24,224 bases of DNA from Silene noctiflora (GCA_009801015.1 VHZZ01005918.1:24902-49125); one strand, 5' to 3'; positions 1 to 9,368 are shown, counted from the stretch's first letter. Program-made: numbers and translations. The notes: a model not told the origin generated them from the sequence alone.

Positions 1-730
1 TTATTCAATTATCGCATAATTAAATAACAATTTTCGCCGGCACGAGTTCTTAACTCGATCTCTCTAAACTACATTATACGACTAACTTTTAGTCAGTCTA
101 TCAAGGGACTAATTAAATTGTATCATAAACAAATAATTAATTTTCTATTTGGCCTTGTTCCTTTAGGTGTGACCAAAATGGATCAGCTGAACACCGTTGT
201 CTTACGACAGTAACGTCAAACCCTAGTCGGCCAATCGTTACCTATATACGTTGATCAGCTGACTTATATTGCTAGTGAATATCCCAAATATATTCCTTAA
301 ATGAGATTTATCATGTAAACGCACTATTGTGGAGGACACCTACTCCAACAGTCATAACTAGTTTATTACGACTAATTAAAAGTGATTCTAGACTTGGCCT
401 CTGTTCTCGTCATGCGTCCAGCTCCCCCAGCACAACAATCATAACAGCTACTAATCTGAACCTGCTTTATTAAATGTTCCCCATTCAATCGAAAATTATT
501 TAATGGATCAACACAACCACCTCGGAAATAGGTGACAATTTGACACAAGACACAAATACAGTCAACCAAAGGTTGAGTAGAAATAAACTAAACAACAGTA
601 TTAATTTAATGTACTTAAAAGACTACGGTAGCAGAATCAACCGATCTCAAACCATCGTCATCTCATCCAATCATACCGAATACAAGTGAATAATATCACT
701 GGCAGTAAAACAACTCCCATGACACCGTGT

Positions 731-900
731 TATGCTCAACTGTATAGCTGGCAGTAGCACACCCCCCTCGACATTGTGCTATGATCAACTCTCTAGCAGT
801 AGTACGCTCCGTACTATGCACAACTGGCAGTAACAACTCTCTTGCTATGCACAACTGGCAGTAGCACTCTCCGTGATATGCGCAACTCATCACAATAGTT
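731..900. repeat. degenerate ~31-bp tandem repeat
   Basis: A unit beginning TATGCNCAACT and containing CTGGCAGTA recurs with starts near 731, 780, 815, 846 and 877. The last intervals are 31 bp, the earlier ones 35 and 49 bp, as expected of a decayed short tandem array. It lies within the presumed LTR region of element B. No protein, CRISPR-like spacer structure or known satellite is recognised. Confidence 0.7.
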
Positions 901-1193
901 GCATCGCATATCAATAATAATCGCATCGATATTAATAACAATAATAACGATGATCAACATTCAATAAATTATGCATAATCAATAACAATAACCAACGGTC
1001 TCAATAGACCATACAAAACACGTTTGGTCACCGAGCCTTAACAATCCCTCTCACAATGACGCATGTCCCTGTCACCACGCCTCAATAGCATAGCAATAAC
1101 AATATAATCATAGTGCGACGCACAAAAACAAACTCAACAACAACAACCTTTTCGCCACCCAATGCCATTCTGTCATTCGGCCATTATATAGCA

Positions 1194-1227
1194 TGTCGAT
1201 CGACAATAAGAAACCTATCGATCGACA
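1194..1227. promoter_or_regulatory. pair of TGTCGATCGACA-type palindromes
   Basis: TGTCGATCGACA at 1194-1205 is a perfect palindrome. TATCGATCGACA at 1216-1227 is a near copy, 22 bp away start to start. The variant is the one found in the 3215-3333 cluster. Binding by a protein is inferred only from palindrome symmetry and spacing. Confidence 0.5.
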
Positions 1228-1600
1228 GACTCGTTAGACAGTTATCAAACTCCCAATCACGAAATCGTTCAATTACGGTATTCATGCATTTCAATTACAA
1301 TACGAAGTTTAAGTACGAAATTAGAGTTGATTAGGTGATGAGTCACTTTTATATATATTTATATGCTTCCCCTTAATCGTTTTTTGTATAGAATTCGTGC
1401 TAGAATATGTCTTTTATATGCCATTTATATTGGAATGTTGTTACTGCCGCTACATCGTGTTTAATGAAGGAATGATGCATTTGTGGAGCAAAGGAATGAA
1501 ATGAAGCACCGCGGAATGGCATAAAGGAACACACGAGGCATGACACGGAAATCTAGAGGAAGAGAAGAGGGATTGACACGAAGAAGCAATAAGAGTGAGT

Positions 1601-1723
1601 ACTCGATCGAGTTCACCAGTACTCGATCGAGTATCTGCATGCAATTAAGAAGAAATCAAATGTCGAGAGTTGATAGTCCAGAGAGGTACATACTCGACCG
1701 AGTATGCCAATACTCGATCGAGT
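1601..1723. promoter_or_regulatory. four ACTCGATCGAGT palindromes in LTR1 U3
   Basis: ACTCGATCGAGT occurs at 1601-1612, 1621-1632 and 1712-1723, and ACTCGACCGAGT at 1692-1703. Start-to-start distances are 20, 71 and 20 bp, so they form two pairs each about two helical turns apart. The last copy ends 58 bp before the TATA box. Position and symmetry suggest binding sites for a dimeric factor; this is inference. Confidence 0.65.
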
Positions 1724-1781
1724 ATTCGATGGGCCAAGATTCGTCTTCTGCGAGGACTTTCCTAATTCAGCTTAACCTCTA

Positions 1782-1791
1782 CTATAAATAC
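1782..1791 (+). promoter_or_regulatory. TATA box of LTR1
   Basis: CTATAAATAC lies between the palindrome cluster and the T-rich R/U5, which is the expected place for the LTR core promoter. Transcription would start roughly 30 bp downstream. Confidence 0.6.
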
Positions 1792-3134
1792 AAAAACTCG
1801 TAGGCTATTGGGGGCATGCTTATTTTACGTATTATTTATATTAAAACTCATAGAAATCTCATAGATTAGTTAGACTTTTATTATTTCTCAGATCTACATA
1901 TTTCGTTCATAAAATCCTTAATTACGGTATTCAATATTTCTTTAAAGTTCTTTAATTTACCTTGTTCATCTTTTATGCTTTTAATTATGTTCTCCATCAT
2001 TATTGTTATTGTTGTTAGTTTAATTAATAAGAGTAGCTAAATTATTAATTTGAGGTGAAAAGGAATCTAAGTTGTTATAAAGAGGTTTAATTAATGAATT
2101 AATAGTTAACTGCTTTTCTGTTGTTGTTCAGTTATTGTCTTAAATCTAGTTGATTAATTAATGGCCATGATTAATTGATTAGTCTTTCAAACTAGGATTT
2201 CCACCGACCAGGTTAAGACTAGTATAGGCTACGATAACGGAATAGAATTGATTTAATGATAGCAACCGCATGTTAAATTGAATCTAAAGGATATATTATA
2301 ATCGACCGATCATAGTGACTTAAACAACAAGATTTGCCTTATTAATTAGTTAAATCACATCACCGTATACCTACCTAGTGAACTTGATCCCTAGACCTTT
2401 TTAATATATTTGAATTCGTCTTTTATTTATCCTGCAATTAGTTTAGTTAATCCAATAAACTCTTCAAAGAAATTGTTACTTTTAAGACAAACTTAGACTT
2501 AGCAAATAGAATACACCGTCTCCTCGTGGATTCGACCCTGACTTACCTCTAGCTATTGTCAGTAGTAATTTAGCTTTATTTTGATTAAGGTGATACGACT
2601 TTAGCCTTGTCAGTAGGTTATCCCTACCTGTAGCAAATTCGCGAGTAGCAACTAAGAATGAGCTAAGACCGCTCCTTTACAATTCCGTCACCTAAACCAT
2701 TAATATTAGGATAATCAATACTCCATACCTTCTCAAGATTAAAACCACGAGAACCTCCCTTGACCTAGGTCACGGTCACCACCACAGATCCCACACAAAC
2801 CACGATCACTATACTACTCGGTCTAAGATAAGGTATTAACGATAAACATAGTCAAGTGCAATAACAACCAACCCAAAACCATAGTTATGGTACTATCATA
2901 CACATCCATTCCGTGATCCAAGGGTGTCAATGGTGTCTAGGGTTGTGTGCTAAAGATGACAGGTAAACAATAGATTACAATTAGGGTTTAGGATCAACTT
3001 ATGAAGATTAGATGTTAGCTATGATTGTTGCTCTAGAGTGTCGCGCCCTCTATTCCGTCTCCTCCCTTCTCCTTTTTGTTTTAGGTGTAGACAGATATGA
3101 ATACAAGCAAAATTGTGTTAGGTTTTGATTTAGA

Positions 3135-3146
3135 GGTATTTATAGT
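3135..3146 (-). promoter_or_regulatory. TATA box of element B LTR
   Basis: On the minus strand ACTATAAATACC lies about 315 bp downstream of the LTR start and 69 bp downstream of the nearest palindrome, in the expected core promoter position. Confidence 0.6.
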
Positions 3147-3214
3147 TTAGGTAAGATAGAATAGGTTTAGGAAATAAATAGAAGTCTACCAAAAAGAACC
3201 CGCTGCTCCGCCTT

Positions 3215-3333
3215 AGTCGATCGACCATCACTACATGTCGATCGACAAGGGTTATGTCGTTCGACACAGACTCCCCCCCTCCCAAGACAACACTCACCTT
3301 TGTCGATCTACATGTCCCCTCTGTCAATTGACA
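3215..3333. promoter_or_regulatory. five TGTCGATCGACA-type palindromes in U3
   Basis: Copies are AGTCGATCGACC (3215), TGTCGATCGACA (3236), TGTCGTTCGACA (3255), TGTCGATCTACA (3301) and TGTCAATTGACA (3322). Spacings are 21, 19, 46 and 21 bp. Several mismatches are compensated on the other arm (TGTCAATTGACA is still a perfect palindrome), hinting that symmetry itself is kept. Confidence 0.65.
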
Positions 3334-3461
3334 GACCAAAGATGAGTTGTTAGACAACCAGTAATATCTCGTTAGACACAACACAACGTTCTTTAGAAAA
3401 ACTCATAAGACTTATACAAATTAGCATAGTGTAGCATTCTTATAAATTATGGGGTATTACA

Positions 3462-3830
3462 GTTCTTGATGGTGACGCTGTTCAATTCTTGATAATCTAT
3501 GCATAACCTCAAGCTACCATCCTTCTTCTTCACAAAGAGTACCGGTGCTCCCCACGACGAAACACTTAACCTAATGTACCCCTTGTCTGACAATTCACAA
3601 AGTTGTTTCTTTAACTCTTCCAATTCCTTCATCTGGTACGGGGCCTTAGAGATCGGCCACGCTCCTGGTTTCAAGTCCACACTAAACTCGACTTCCGTTG
3701 ACGGAGGTAGTCCGGGAAACTCCTCCAGGAACACATCCTAAAATTCTCCCACTACCGATATATCTTGGGCTTGGGGTCCCTCCACAATAATGTCCCATAC
3801 ATGTCATAAAAGCATAGGGCATCCCTTCCT
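3462..3830 (-). pseudogene. pol: Ty3/gypsy reverse transcriptase, N-terminal remnant (element A)
   Basis: The minus-strand frame over 3734-3462 reads as the start of a Ty3/gypsy reverse transcriptase. In order it has [69 protein letters not shown] and VTIKN. The domain then stops at 3462, exactly at the TGTAATACCCC start of another LTR. The later motifs, including the catalytic YVDD region, RNase H, integrase and any chromodomain, are missing from the window. The protease-RT linker at 3830-3740 is still recognisable but contains a stop. The original enzyme would have copied the element RNA into DNA. Lineage Tekay/Del is inferred from gag, primer-binding site and LTR ends. Confidence 0.9.
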
Positions 3831-3834
3831 TAGA

Positions 3835-4300
3835 TAGGATGTTAAGGTCATTCCAGAGATAAGTTTGACTTTGGGCTTAACTACATACCTCTTGTATGAC
3901 ACCTAATACCCTTGGGTCCCTTCAAAGCTATTTTGTTTTGGTGGCAATCTATGTTAGCCTTATACTTACTTAGCCAATCCATTCCCAAGATTATTTTAAA
4001 ACACGCTAATGGAAATTCAAAAAGGTTGACCGGGAAGTTTACTTTTCCTATCTTGATTGGTATTTCTTTAAACAACCTAGAACATCTACCGACTCTCCCG
4101 ATAGTAAAATTACATCATATTTCATTATTTACCCTTCCGCCAATCCTAGGTTCGGCACAAAATTTCAAGACACAAACGAGTTTGACGCTCCCGAATCAAA
4201 AAAAAATAAAAGGAAGGCTTAGAGTTTACAAGGAAAGTACCCGAGACTACATGTGCGTCCTCCTCGGCATTAAGTTTCTCCATTGTAAAGAGCATGCCGC
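3835..4300 (-). pseudogene. pol: retroelement aspartic protease remnant (element A)
   Basis: Minus-strand reading gives a protease lead-in (DAHVVSGTFLVNSKPSF near 4270-4220). The active-site motif DSGASNSFVS follows, with its Asp at 4195-4197. In another frame come IGKVNFPVNLFEFPLACFK, IILGMDWLSKYKANIDCHQN and KIALKGPKG (4075-3881). The motif order is that of a Ty3/gypsy pepsin-like protease, which matures the Gag-Pol polyprotein. The catalytic Asp and the IILGMDWL block lie in different frames, and a TGA follows the active-site block, so the gene is broken. It sits directly between gag and reverse transcriptase, as in an intact pol. Confidence 0.85.
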
Positions 4301-4479
4301 TCGCCTTGTATTCTTATTGGAAGGTGCTAGTCGACATGGTCAGCCTTGCCTCTGATGCTTGAGAAGCGTTCATTCCTTATCATTGCGACTGTGCCCCGCG
4401 GTTATAGCCTCCGCGTCCATAGCTCCCATGATTGTAGCTTGGGTTCCTCGGGGAAGTCCATGTCCCCATGTTTTGATTT

Positions 4480-5452
4480 CTTATTCCGCTTTGAGATGGT
4501 GCTTGATATGGGTTTTATTGATGGTTCCTCCAATTGAAGCCACTCCTACCGGTACTATTACATTCATTCCTCTTATGGCTTAAGCCTCCACAATTGAAAC
4601 ACCTTATGGCACCTTCTTCACTTGTGGCCCTTCCTTCCATGCCACTCCGAGTATAACCACCCACATGAGATCCACCCGAATTTTCCTTAGCTTGTTGATA
4701 ATTGAATTTATTTTAGTGATGTCCACCTCCCTCGCTCTCGGCTATCCTCTCTTCCTCGACCCTTTCCTTGGCTGCTTTGGTCATATTGACAAGTCTCTTG
4801 GAGTTTCCGACTCTTTCATAAACATCCTTGACGTTAATCAATACCCCGCCGATAACTTTTCGAGAACTTTGAGGGTTAGCCCTTTCTCAAACTTGAGAGC
4901 AAAGAGTTGGGGGCTAAGGTGTAGATGCTCCATGTAAGTCAGAAGCTCCTTAAATTTGACATAGTACTCTTGAACCGTCATTCCCTCACTCATCATGAAG
5001 CCATCAAACTCTGCCCGGAGTTTGCTTCGGATGTGTTCGGGGTTGAATTCATCCCGCATTTCAGCTTTGAAGCTTGTCTGTGGGATAGAGGCCTCTCCCT
5101 TTCCCTTGTAGTAGTCGTTCATGGCGTTCCTCTCCTTATACCACCAAAACCCCGCTTGTCCTCCCAAATAGAAGGGGCTTGATCCTCGTTAAGGTCTTCG
5201 GGGCATCAAACGACTTCAAAGATATTTTCCATTTCTCGCACCCAATTTTCGAAGAGATTGGGCTCACCCACTCCATCATATTTCGAGGGTCGGTGGCGTA
5301 CTAATGGCCAAGCCTTCCACCACAACTTCTCGTTCCTTTGTCACGTTCTTTAGGGCTTTGGTAAGAGCCTCGTTCTGAGCTATGATCCTCTCGATTTCCT
5401 CTTCGGACTTTCGGGGTTGTCCAGATGTGGATTGTGCTCTTCTCGGTGCGAT
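4480..5452 (-). pseudogene. gag: Ty3/gypsy gag remnant (element A)
   Basis: The reading starts at 5452-5450 with ATC where the family normally has ATG, followed by APRRAQSTSGQPRKSEEE and a short helical segment. After a frame break comes the retrotransposon Gag domain, at 5167-4838. It contains QAGFWWYKERNAM, MRDEFNPEHIRSKLRAEFDGF, MTVQEYYVKFKELL and QLFALKFEKGLTLKVLEKL. A CCHC zinc knuckle lies further on at 4601-4560. Gag forms the virus-like particle and the knuckle binds element RNA. At least two frame breaks and the lost start codon make it non-functional. Sequence style is that of Tekay/Del gag. Confidence 0.88.
4560..4601 (-). other. CCHC zinc knuckle of gag
   Basis: Minus-strand codons read CFNCGGLSHKRNEC, an exact C-x2-C-x4-H-x4-C nucleocapsid knuckle with all four zinc ligands still present despite decay around it. 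Confidence 0.9.
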
Positions 5453-5834
5453 TAAAGCTTCAAATATTATGGCAAACGTCAATATGGGTATCACAACAAG
5501 AGACAAGCAATATTGATTCAATTGGGGTCTACTCGGTCGAGTCGTCGAGTATGTACACATACTCGGTCGAGTGCCCACTTCCATCCCCAATTCTGTCATC
5601 CAGTCCACTCGGTCGAGTGAACTCTACTTAGTCGAGTAGGTTATCTACTCGGTCGAGTGCTCAAAATCATGGATTTTACAGGTTTATGGGAAAAGACCAC
5701 TCGGTCATGTGGGATGGGCACTCGGTCGAGTGCTTGAAGCTCGTCCGAGTTTCCCTTCCTCCACTTGACCAAGCACATCCATCAAAGGTTCGCAAATACC
5801 CCGGCCCACAAAAGCATATGTTGCTGAAAGTCAC
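5453..5834 (-). mobile_element. leader of element A, gag-proximal part, with eight palindromes
   Basis: This is sequence between the gag start and the inserted solo LTR2. It is non-coding by eye and dominated by ACTCGGTCGAGT-type palindromes with starts at 5531, 5561, 5607, 5626, 5647, 5699, 5720 and 5739. Neighbouring copies are often 19-21 bp apart. The variant is the same as in the U3 of this element's 5' LTR (9369-9505). Whether the cluster is a leader element or a remnant copied from U3 cannot be settled here. Confidence 0.6.
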
Positions 5835-6840
5835 TGATAGGTGTCCTCTTAGTCGTCATGGGGCTATCAAACAATATTTATAATTCCAACAAACAACTAG
5901 CAAGCGGTAAGTCAGAGTCGATCCACGAGAAAGGTAGTCAAACAGTTATCAAATGCAAGTAGCTATGTATTTGTGTCACAATTTGGGTTTGAGATGTAAA
6001 CTAAACTACTACAACGAAAATGTAAACAAATGAAATAACAAGGCATGCAAATAAGTGTAAAGATGTAAACAAATGACTAAAAGCACTAGAGTGTCATTAG
6101 TTCATAAGGGATTCATGGTATAATCACAATAATGAGTCAACAAACAATCGTAGTTGTGTTGGGATCGAGTTATTTTATATCTTATAATCCCTAGAGAGAC
6201 TTAGTTCTCGGAGTCGAGTTGGTTTATAGCTTACGACACCTACAACGACTTGGTTCTCCCTATTCGATTATATGCATGGTCTAACAATCCTTGAGTTGTT
6301 TATATCTTACAAGTCTTGTTGAAAGGATAGAGAATCATATTAGGTTGTCAATTAAGCATTTCATCAAACATAACATGTGCATAAGTTGAAAACACAACAT
6401 ACAATCATTCATATGAACTCATTAAGCATAAATCTAACCCATAATTATTCCCCTAATCCCCCACTAACCCTATTTAGAGGACTACTCACACATCATCATG
6501 GTAAACATGTCATAAATGGTGTCAAACATCTTAACAAGCATAAGCATGATGATAGAGTAAATAATTAACAAAGGTTAAGTAAAAGGATTAAGTAAAGGGT
6601 AAAGGAATTATACCAACTTAAGATGAACAAAGGAAATTGAAGAATAATAGAAGAAAGCTTTGATTAATGATGAAAGAGTTGTCAATTCTTCAATACAAAC
6701 CCAAAAATCTTCAATTACCAAACTAGATCTAAGATTGCTTGAACAATAAGGAAAGGATCCAGATGTAATTAAGCTAATATAACCTAGTAAAGTCCCTAAG
6801 ATAATATTTCTATGTCATATTTTTCTTCTAATTACATGAG

Positions 6841-6850
6841 CTATTTATAC
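6841..6850 (-). promoter_or_regulatory. TATA box of LTR2
   Basis: The minus strand reads GTATAAATAG, 130 bp downstream of the palindrome cluster and about 520 bp from the LTR start. Confidence 0.6.
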
Positions 6851-6980
6851 TAAGTACAAGTTTTAGGGTTAACTAAGGGCTTAAATGACGATTAGACCCC
6901 TTGAAGAAATCCAGAGACTTGCTAGAGCTAGAGAAACTCCTGGGCTCCTTACTTAGATGATGAAGTGATCCTGCTGCGTG

Positions 6981-7100
6981 GCTCGCTCGAGCTCTAGGGA
7001 GCTCGCTCGAGTTGAGGTAAAGCTCACACGAGCTCTACTGCTTTTCCTCTTGCTCTTGGTTTGGCAGCCCCCTAACTCGTGAGGGCTAGTCTGAACTCGT
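6981..7100. promoter_or_regulatory. GCTCGCTCGAGC-type inverted repeats in LTR2 U3
   Basis: Copies are GCTCGCTCGAGC (6981), GCTCGCTCGAGT (7001) and GCTCACACGAGC (7022), spaced 20 and 21 bp. Half-site-like AACTCGTG copies follow at 7074 and 7094, again 20 bp apart. The layout is the same as in the other LTRs but with a different core. Confidence 0.55.
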
Positions 7101-7373
7101 GGGAGATCCTATCCATTGCCCGAATACTTGTTCTATTGACTACGGCCTTTAGCCTTGGTCTCCTCGTCGATGCTTGGTTATTAGATGTGATCACTTTAGC
7201 TCCAAAATGCTCTAATAAAGCAAGGTTGACGCTCTTCTCCAACCAAAGGCACCAAAACCTCATAGAATAGCAAATAGGTAGCTAAAGACAAGAAACGTCC
7301 CTAATAAACACGTAAAATCATGTGGAACGAGGCTAGTTAGGGGACTAAATGTGCGTAAATAGGAGTCACATCA

Positions 7374-7800
7374 ATCACATGTTTCTAAATGAAAGAACGT
7401 TGAAAATAACACAATTATGACATAGAACATGCATAAACGATAACTAGCATGTCAAACAATTTCCTTTCATGATGAATCTATCTAACACGTTAACATGATT
7501 CCATACAAACACACAACATAGGGCACACCGATTAAAGTACCGATGCTCGTGTAATTACACTATATTCTACCAACATAATTCCATCATTCAGGTATAGGAA
7601 CAAAATATGCAACAACCATATGACACACCAAAGGTCGTCCCATTACCCCACGCTTTGTGACTGACTCGAGTTGAGAGGGAAAGGGTACAACCTTGGGACG
7701 TCTCCCAAGCTTGTCACTAGCTCTCTATGACTCAAACCGAGTTCATTTTAGTTGACACACCTAAGTTCACTGGTTCATTGATTTAGGCTCCAAAATCGTC
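7374..7800 (-). mobile_element. leader of element A, LTR-proximal part
   Basis: Sequence between the primer-binding site and the solo LTR2 insertion. No coding region, repeat or strong motif was seen. It is assigned to the 5' leader purely from position between the element's LTR and gag. Confidence 0.55.
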
Positions 7801-7812
7801 GCTCTTATACCA
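7801..7812 (-). other. primer-binding site of element A (tRNA-iMet type)
   Basis: The minus strand reads TGGTATAAGAGC three bases after the LTR end. It differs at one base from the TGGTATCAGAGC commonly used by plant LTR elements to pair with the 3' end of initiator tRNA-Met, where reverse transcription is primed. It fixes the element's orientation as minus. Confidence 0.85.
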
Positions 7813-8345
7813 CTTTGTAACACCCCCAAAAGTCGGGAGACCTTCCTCAAGGCCGTCCTAACCTTTGGGAGTGCTACATGACTTGGTTTCCCAAGCTTGT
7901 AGTGCGAACATACGAAATAGAAGCAAGTTAAGATAAATAAGTGCGTAATTCAGTTAAGTTAATACATGTTCGGGGATTTAAATAACAATCCCAAATTACA
8001 CAAGTACAAAAAACCAAATGGAGTTTTAAGAGTCAAAAACTAAGACACAAGAATGATGACACACTAGGCAAGAACCGCTCCCAAATCCTGCCCTCAACGT
8101 AATTATACAAAAGGCACCTATCAAATCACTGATCCCCATATGAGCGGAAATCATCATATGATTCACCACATACATTTTAAAAAATTTGGTTAGCTCCAAT
8201 AATATAAAGTCTACTAATCTAAATGTATGCCAATCATTGATTAATTATGATGTGAAATGATGCTAATGAAACAACACAAATATCCCTTCCATAACTCCTC
8301 TATATCTAACCCGGGGATGGCATTGCAACGCCGCCACTTACTATC

Positions 8346-8390
8346 GGACCGCGGTCCATAACATGGTACTCGGGATACACCCGTGGTACC
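8346..8390. other. GC-rich inverted-repeat segment in LTR
   Basis: GGACCGCGGTCC (8346-8357) is a perfect 12-bp palindrome. A few bases on, GGTACTCGGG faces CCCGTGGTACC across a short loop. In the surrounding AT-rich LTR this GC-rich block stands out and would lie in transcribed R/U5. No function is assigned. Confidence 0.5.
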
Positions 8391-8471
8391 GGGCCCTGTT
8401 GCTAACCGAGTCCCCTTCCAGACGACGCAACACCACACGCGTCTCTTCATACTCAAGCCATTAACGTGCAC

Positions 8472-8537
8472 GTCTCTCTTAGGTTGGGAACCTCTAAGAG
8501 GAGACCAAGTGTAAGACGGTCTTCTGAACCGCCTTAC
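8472..8537. other. two adjacent hairpins in LTR
   Basis: The arms at 8472-8485 and 8489-8505 pair around a GGG loop with one small bulge. Immediately after, GTAAGACGGT (8511-8520) faces ACCGCCTTAC (8528-8537), 9 of 10 pairs, around a 7-base loop. They may be RNA structures of the element transcript or a short inserted repeat. Confidence 0.55.
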
Positions 8538-9368
8538 GTCTCCACAACAACTCTAATACAATACTCCATCTCCTCCACTCCATACCTCCAGCGTCCACAA
8601 TAACTAAGATATACAATATGTAATAATGTACCTTTCCACTCAACAATAACAATATATGTCAAGTATTCACATGTGTATCAATAATCCAACAATTCAATTG
8701 ACAAACTTTTCCACTTCATGTTATAATGCAACAAGTGATGATATAATTTCAATTGCACTTTCCCAATTACAAAATAGGATGAACACCCAACATTAGTATG
8801 CAACCCAAACCCTAATTATCAAATTATTCATGTTATCATGTAACTACCCCATATAATACATGTAATTCATGACAACCAAAGCAAAGTAAACATTCATATC
8901 ACCAAAGCTAAGTAGAGAAACCCTACCTCATGGTAGTCTTCAAGTACTCAAGCAAGCAAGCTAGAATGGCTCCTCAATGAAGTCTCCCCCTATACAATTA
9001 ATGTCTAACTATCACAATCAATTACTACAACAATAACAATACTAATTAACCCCTTAATTACCCCACTTAATTAGTCAAAACCCTAATTAATTCATAAGGC
9101 CAAATACTAGAAGATTAGGGTTTACTAATAAGAAAATAAAGTAAAGAATGTAAAGACATACTTATAAATGTAAACAATTGACAAAAAGTGAGAATCTTCC
9201 AAAGTATGGTGCAAATCTTAAAGATAAGGTGAGAAGATTTTTGGGGATTTCGAGAGATTAGAGGGTTAGGATTTAGAGTGAGAATGAGCGGAGAAAACTT
9301 ATTTTGATGCTTCAATACCTAGGCCCATTACACAAGGCCCACGTGAGAAAACAACTATGAACCCGTAC

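Larger units (their letters stand above)
1..1330 (-). mobile_element. distal part of element B LTR region (interrupted)
   Basis: AT-rich sequence without a convincing gene. It lies immediately left of the solo LTR at 1336-2612 and is probably continuous with 2613-3461, because removing the solo LTR and one copy of its target duplication joins the two. It is therefore read as the downstream part (R/U5, perhaps some internal sequence) of the minus-strand LTR that starts at 3461. Two TGTCGATCGACA-type palindromes at 1194-1227 are the same variant as in the 3215-3333 cluster, which supports the link. The left end of the LTR is not recognisable and may lie outside the window. Short ORFs here (for example 372-569 and 696-941 on the minus strand) have no recognisable protein features. 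Confidence 0.4.
1336..2612 (+). mobile_element. solo LTR, Athila-like Ty3/gypsy (LTR1)
   Basis: The sequence begins TGATGAGTCAC and ends GCCTTGTCA, as LTRs begin TG and end CA. It has a U3 with palindromes (1601-1723), a TATA box (1782-1791) and a long T-rich R/U5. The tail contains the phrase CTCGTGGATTCGACCCTGAC near 2522-2541, which is typical of Athila/Tat LTRs. The flanking 5-mers are TTAGG (1331-1335) and GTAGG (2613-2617), a 4 of 5 match, consistent with an old target-site duplication. No primer-binding site follows and no internal coding region is attached, so it is called a solo LTR left by LTR-LTR recombination. Length is 1277 bp. The exact ends are inferred. Confidence 0.7.
2613..3461 (-). 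mobile_element. proximal part of LTR of element B (U3 and promoter)
   Basis: Read on the minus strand the LTR begins at 3461 with TGTAATACCCC, the same first 11 bases as the 5' LTR of element A (9533). After that the two sequences differ, so it is a different family. U3 carries a palindrome cluster (3215-3333) followed by a TATA box (3135-3146) and R/U5 running left to 2613, where solo LTR1 interrupts it. Its start abuts the truncated reverse transcriptase of element A at 3462, so element B inserted into that gene or a deletion joined them. Tekay/Del lineage is suggested by the LTR end. Confidence 0.6.
5835..7373 (-). mobile_element. solo LTR, Athila-like Ty3/gypsy (LTR2)
   Basis: On the minus strand it begins TGATGTGACTCC at 7373, has palindromes (7033-6981) and a TATA box (6850-6841). 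It then has a T-rich R/U5 with CTCGTGGATCGACTCTGACT (near 5928) and ends GGACACCTATCA at 5835. Order and wording match LTR1, so both belong to one lineage though not one copy. Flanks are GTCAC (5830-5834) and ATCAC (7374-7378), a 4 of 5 match. No internal region is attached, so it is a solo LTR inserted in the leader of element A. Length is 1539 bp. Confidence 0.72.

Noticed and set aside
731..900. Regular repeats that might be a CRISPR array
   Set aside because: Units are contiguous and degenerate with no unique spacers, in a plant retroelement context; an ordinary tandem repeat.
3912..4355. 147-codon plus-strand frame
   Set aside because: It is antisense to the protease, whose motifs are clear on the minus strand.
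5480..5500. Plus-strand TGGGTATCACAAC as a primer-binding site
   Set aside because: Wrong strand for element A, poor match, and no LTR end beside it; the site at 7801-7812 is far better.
8241..8471. Minus-strand 76-codon frame rich in Trp and Cys
   Set aside because: It lies in the GC-rich palindromic part of an LTR and shows no protein motif.
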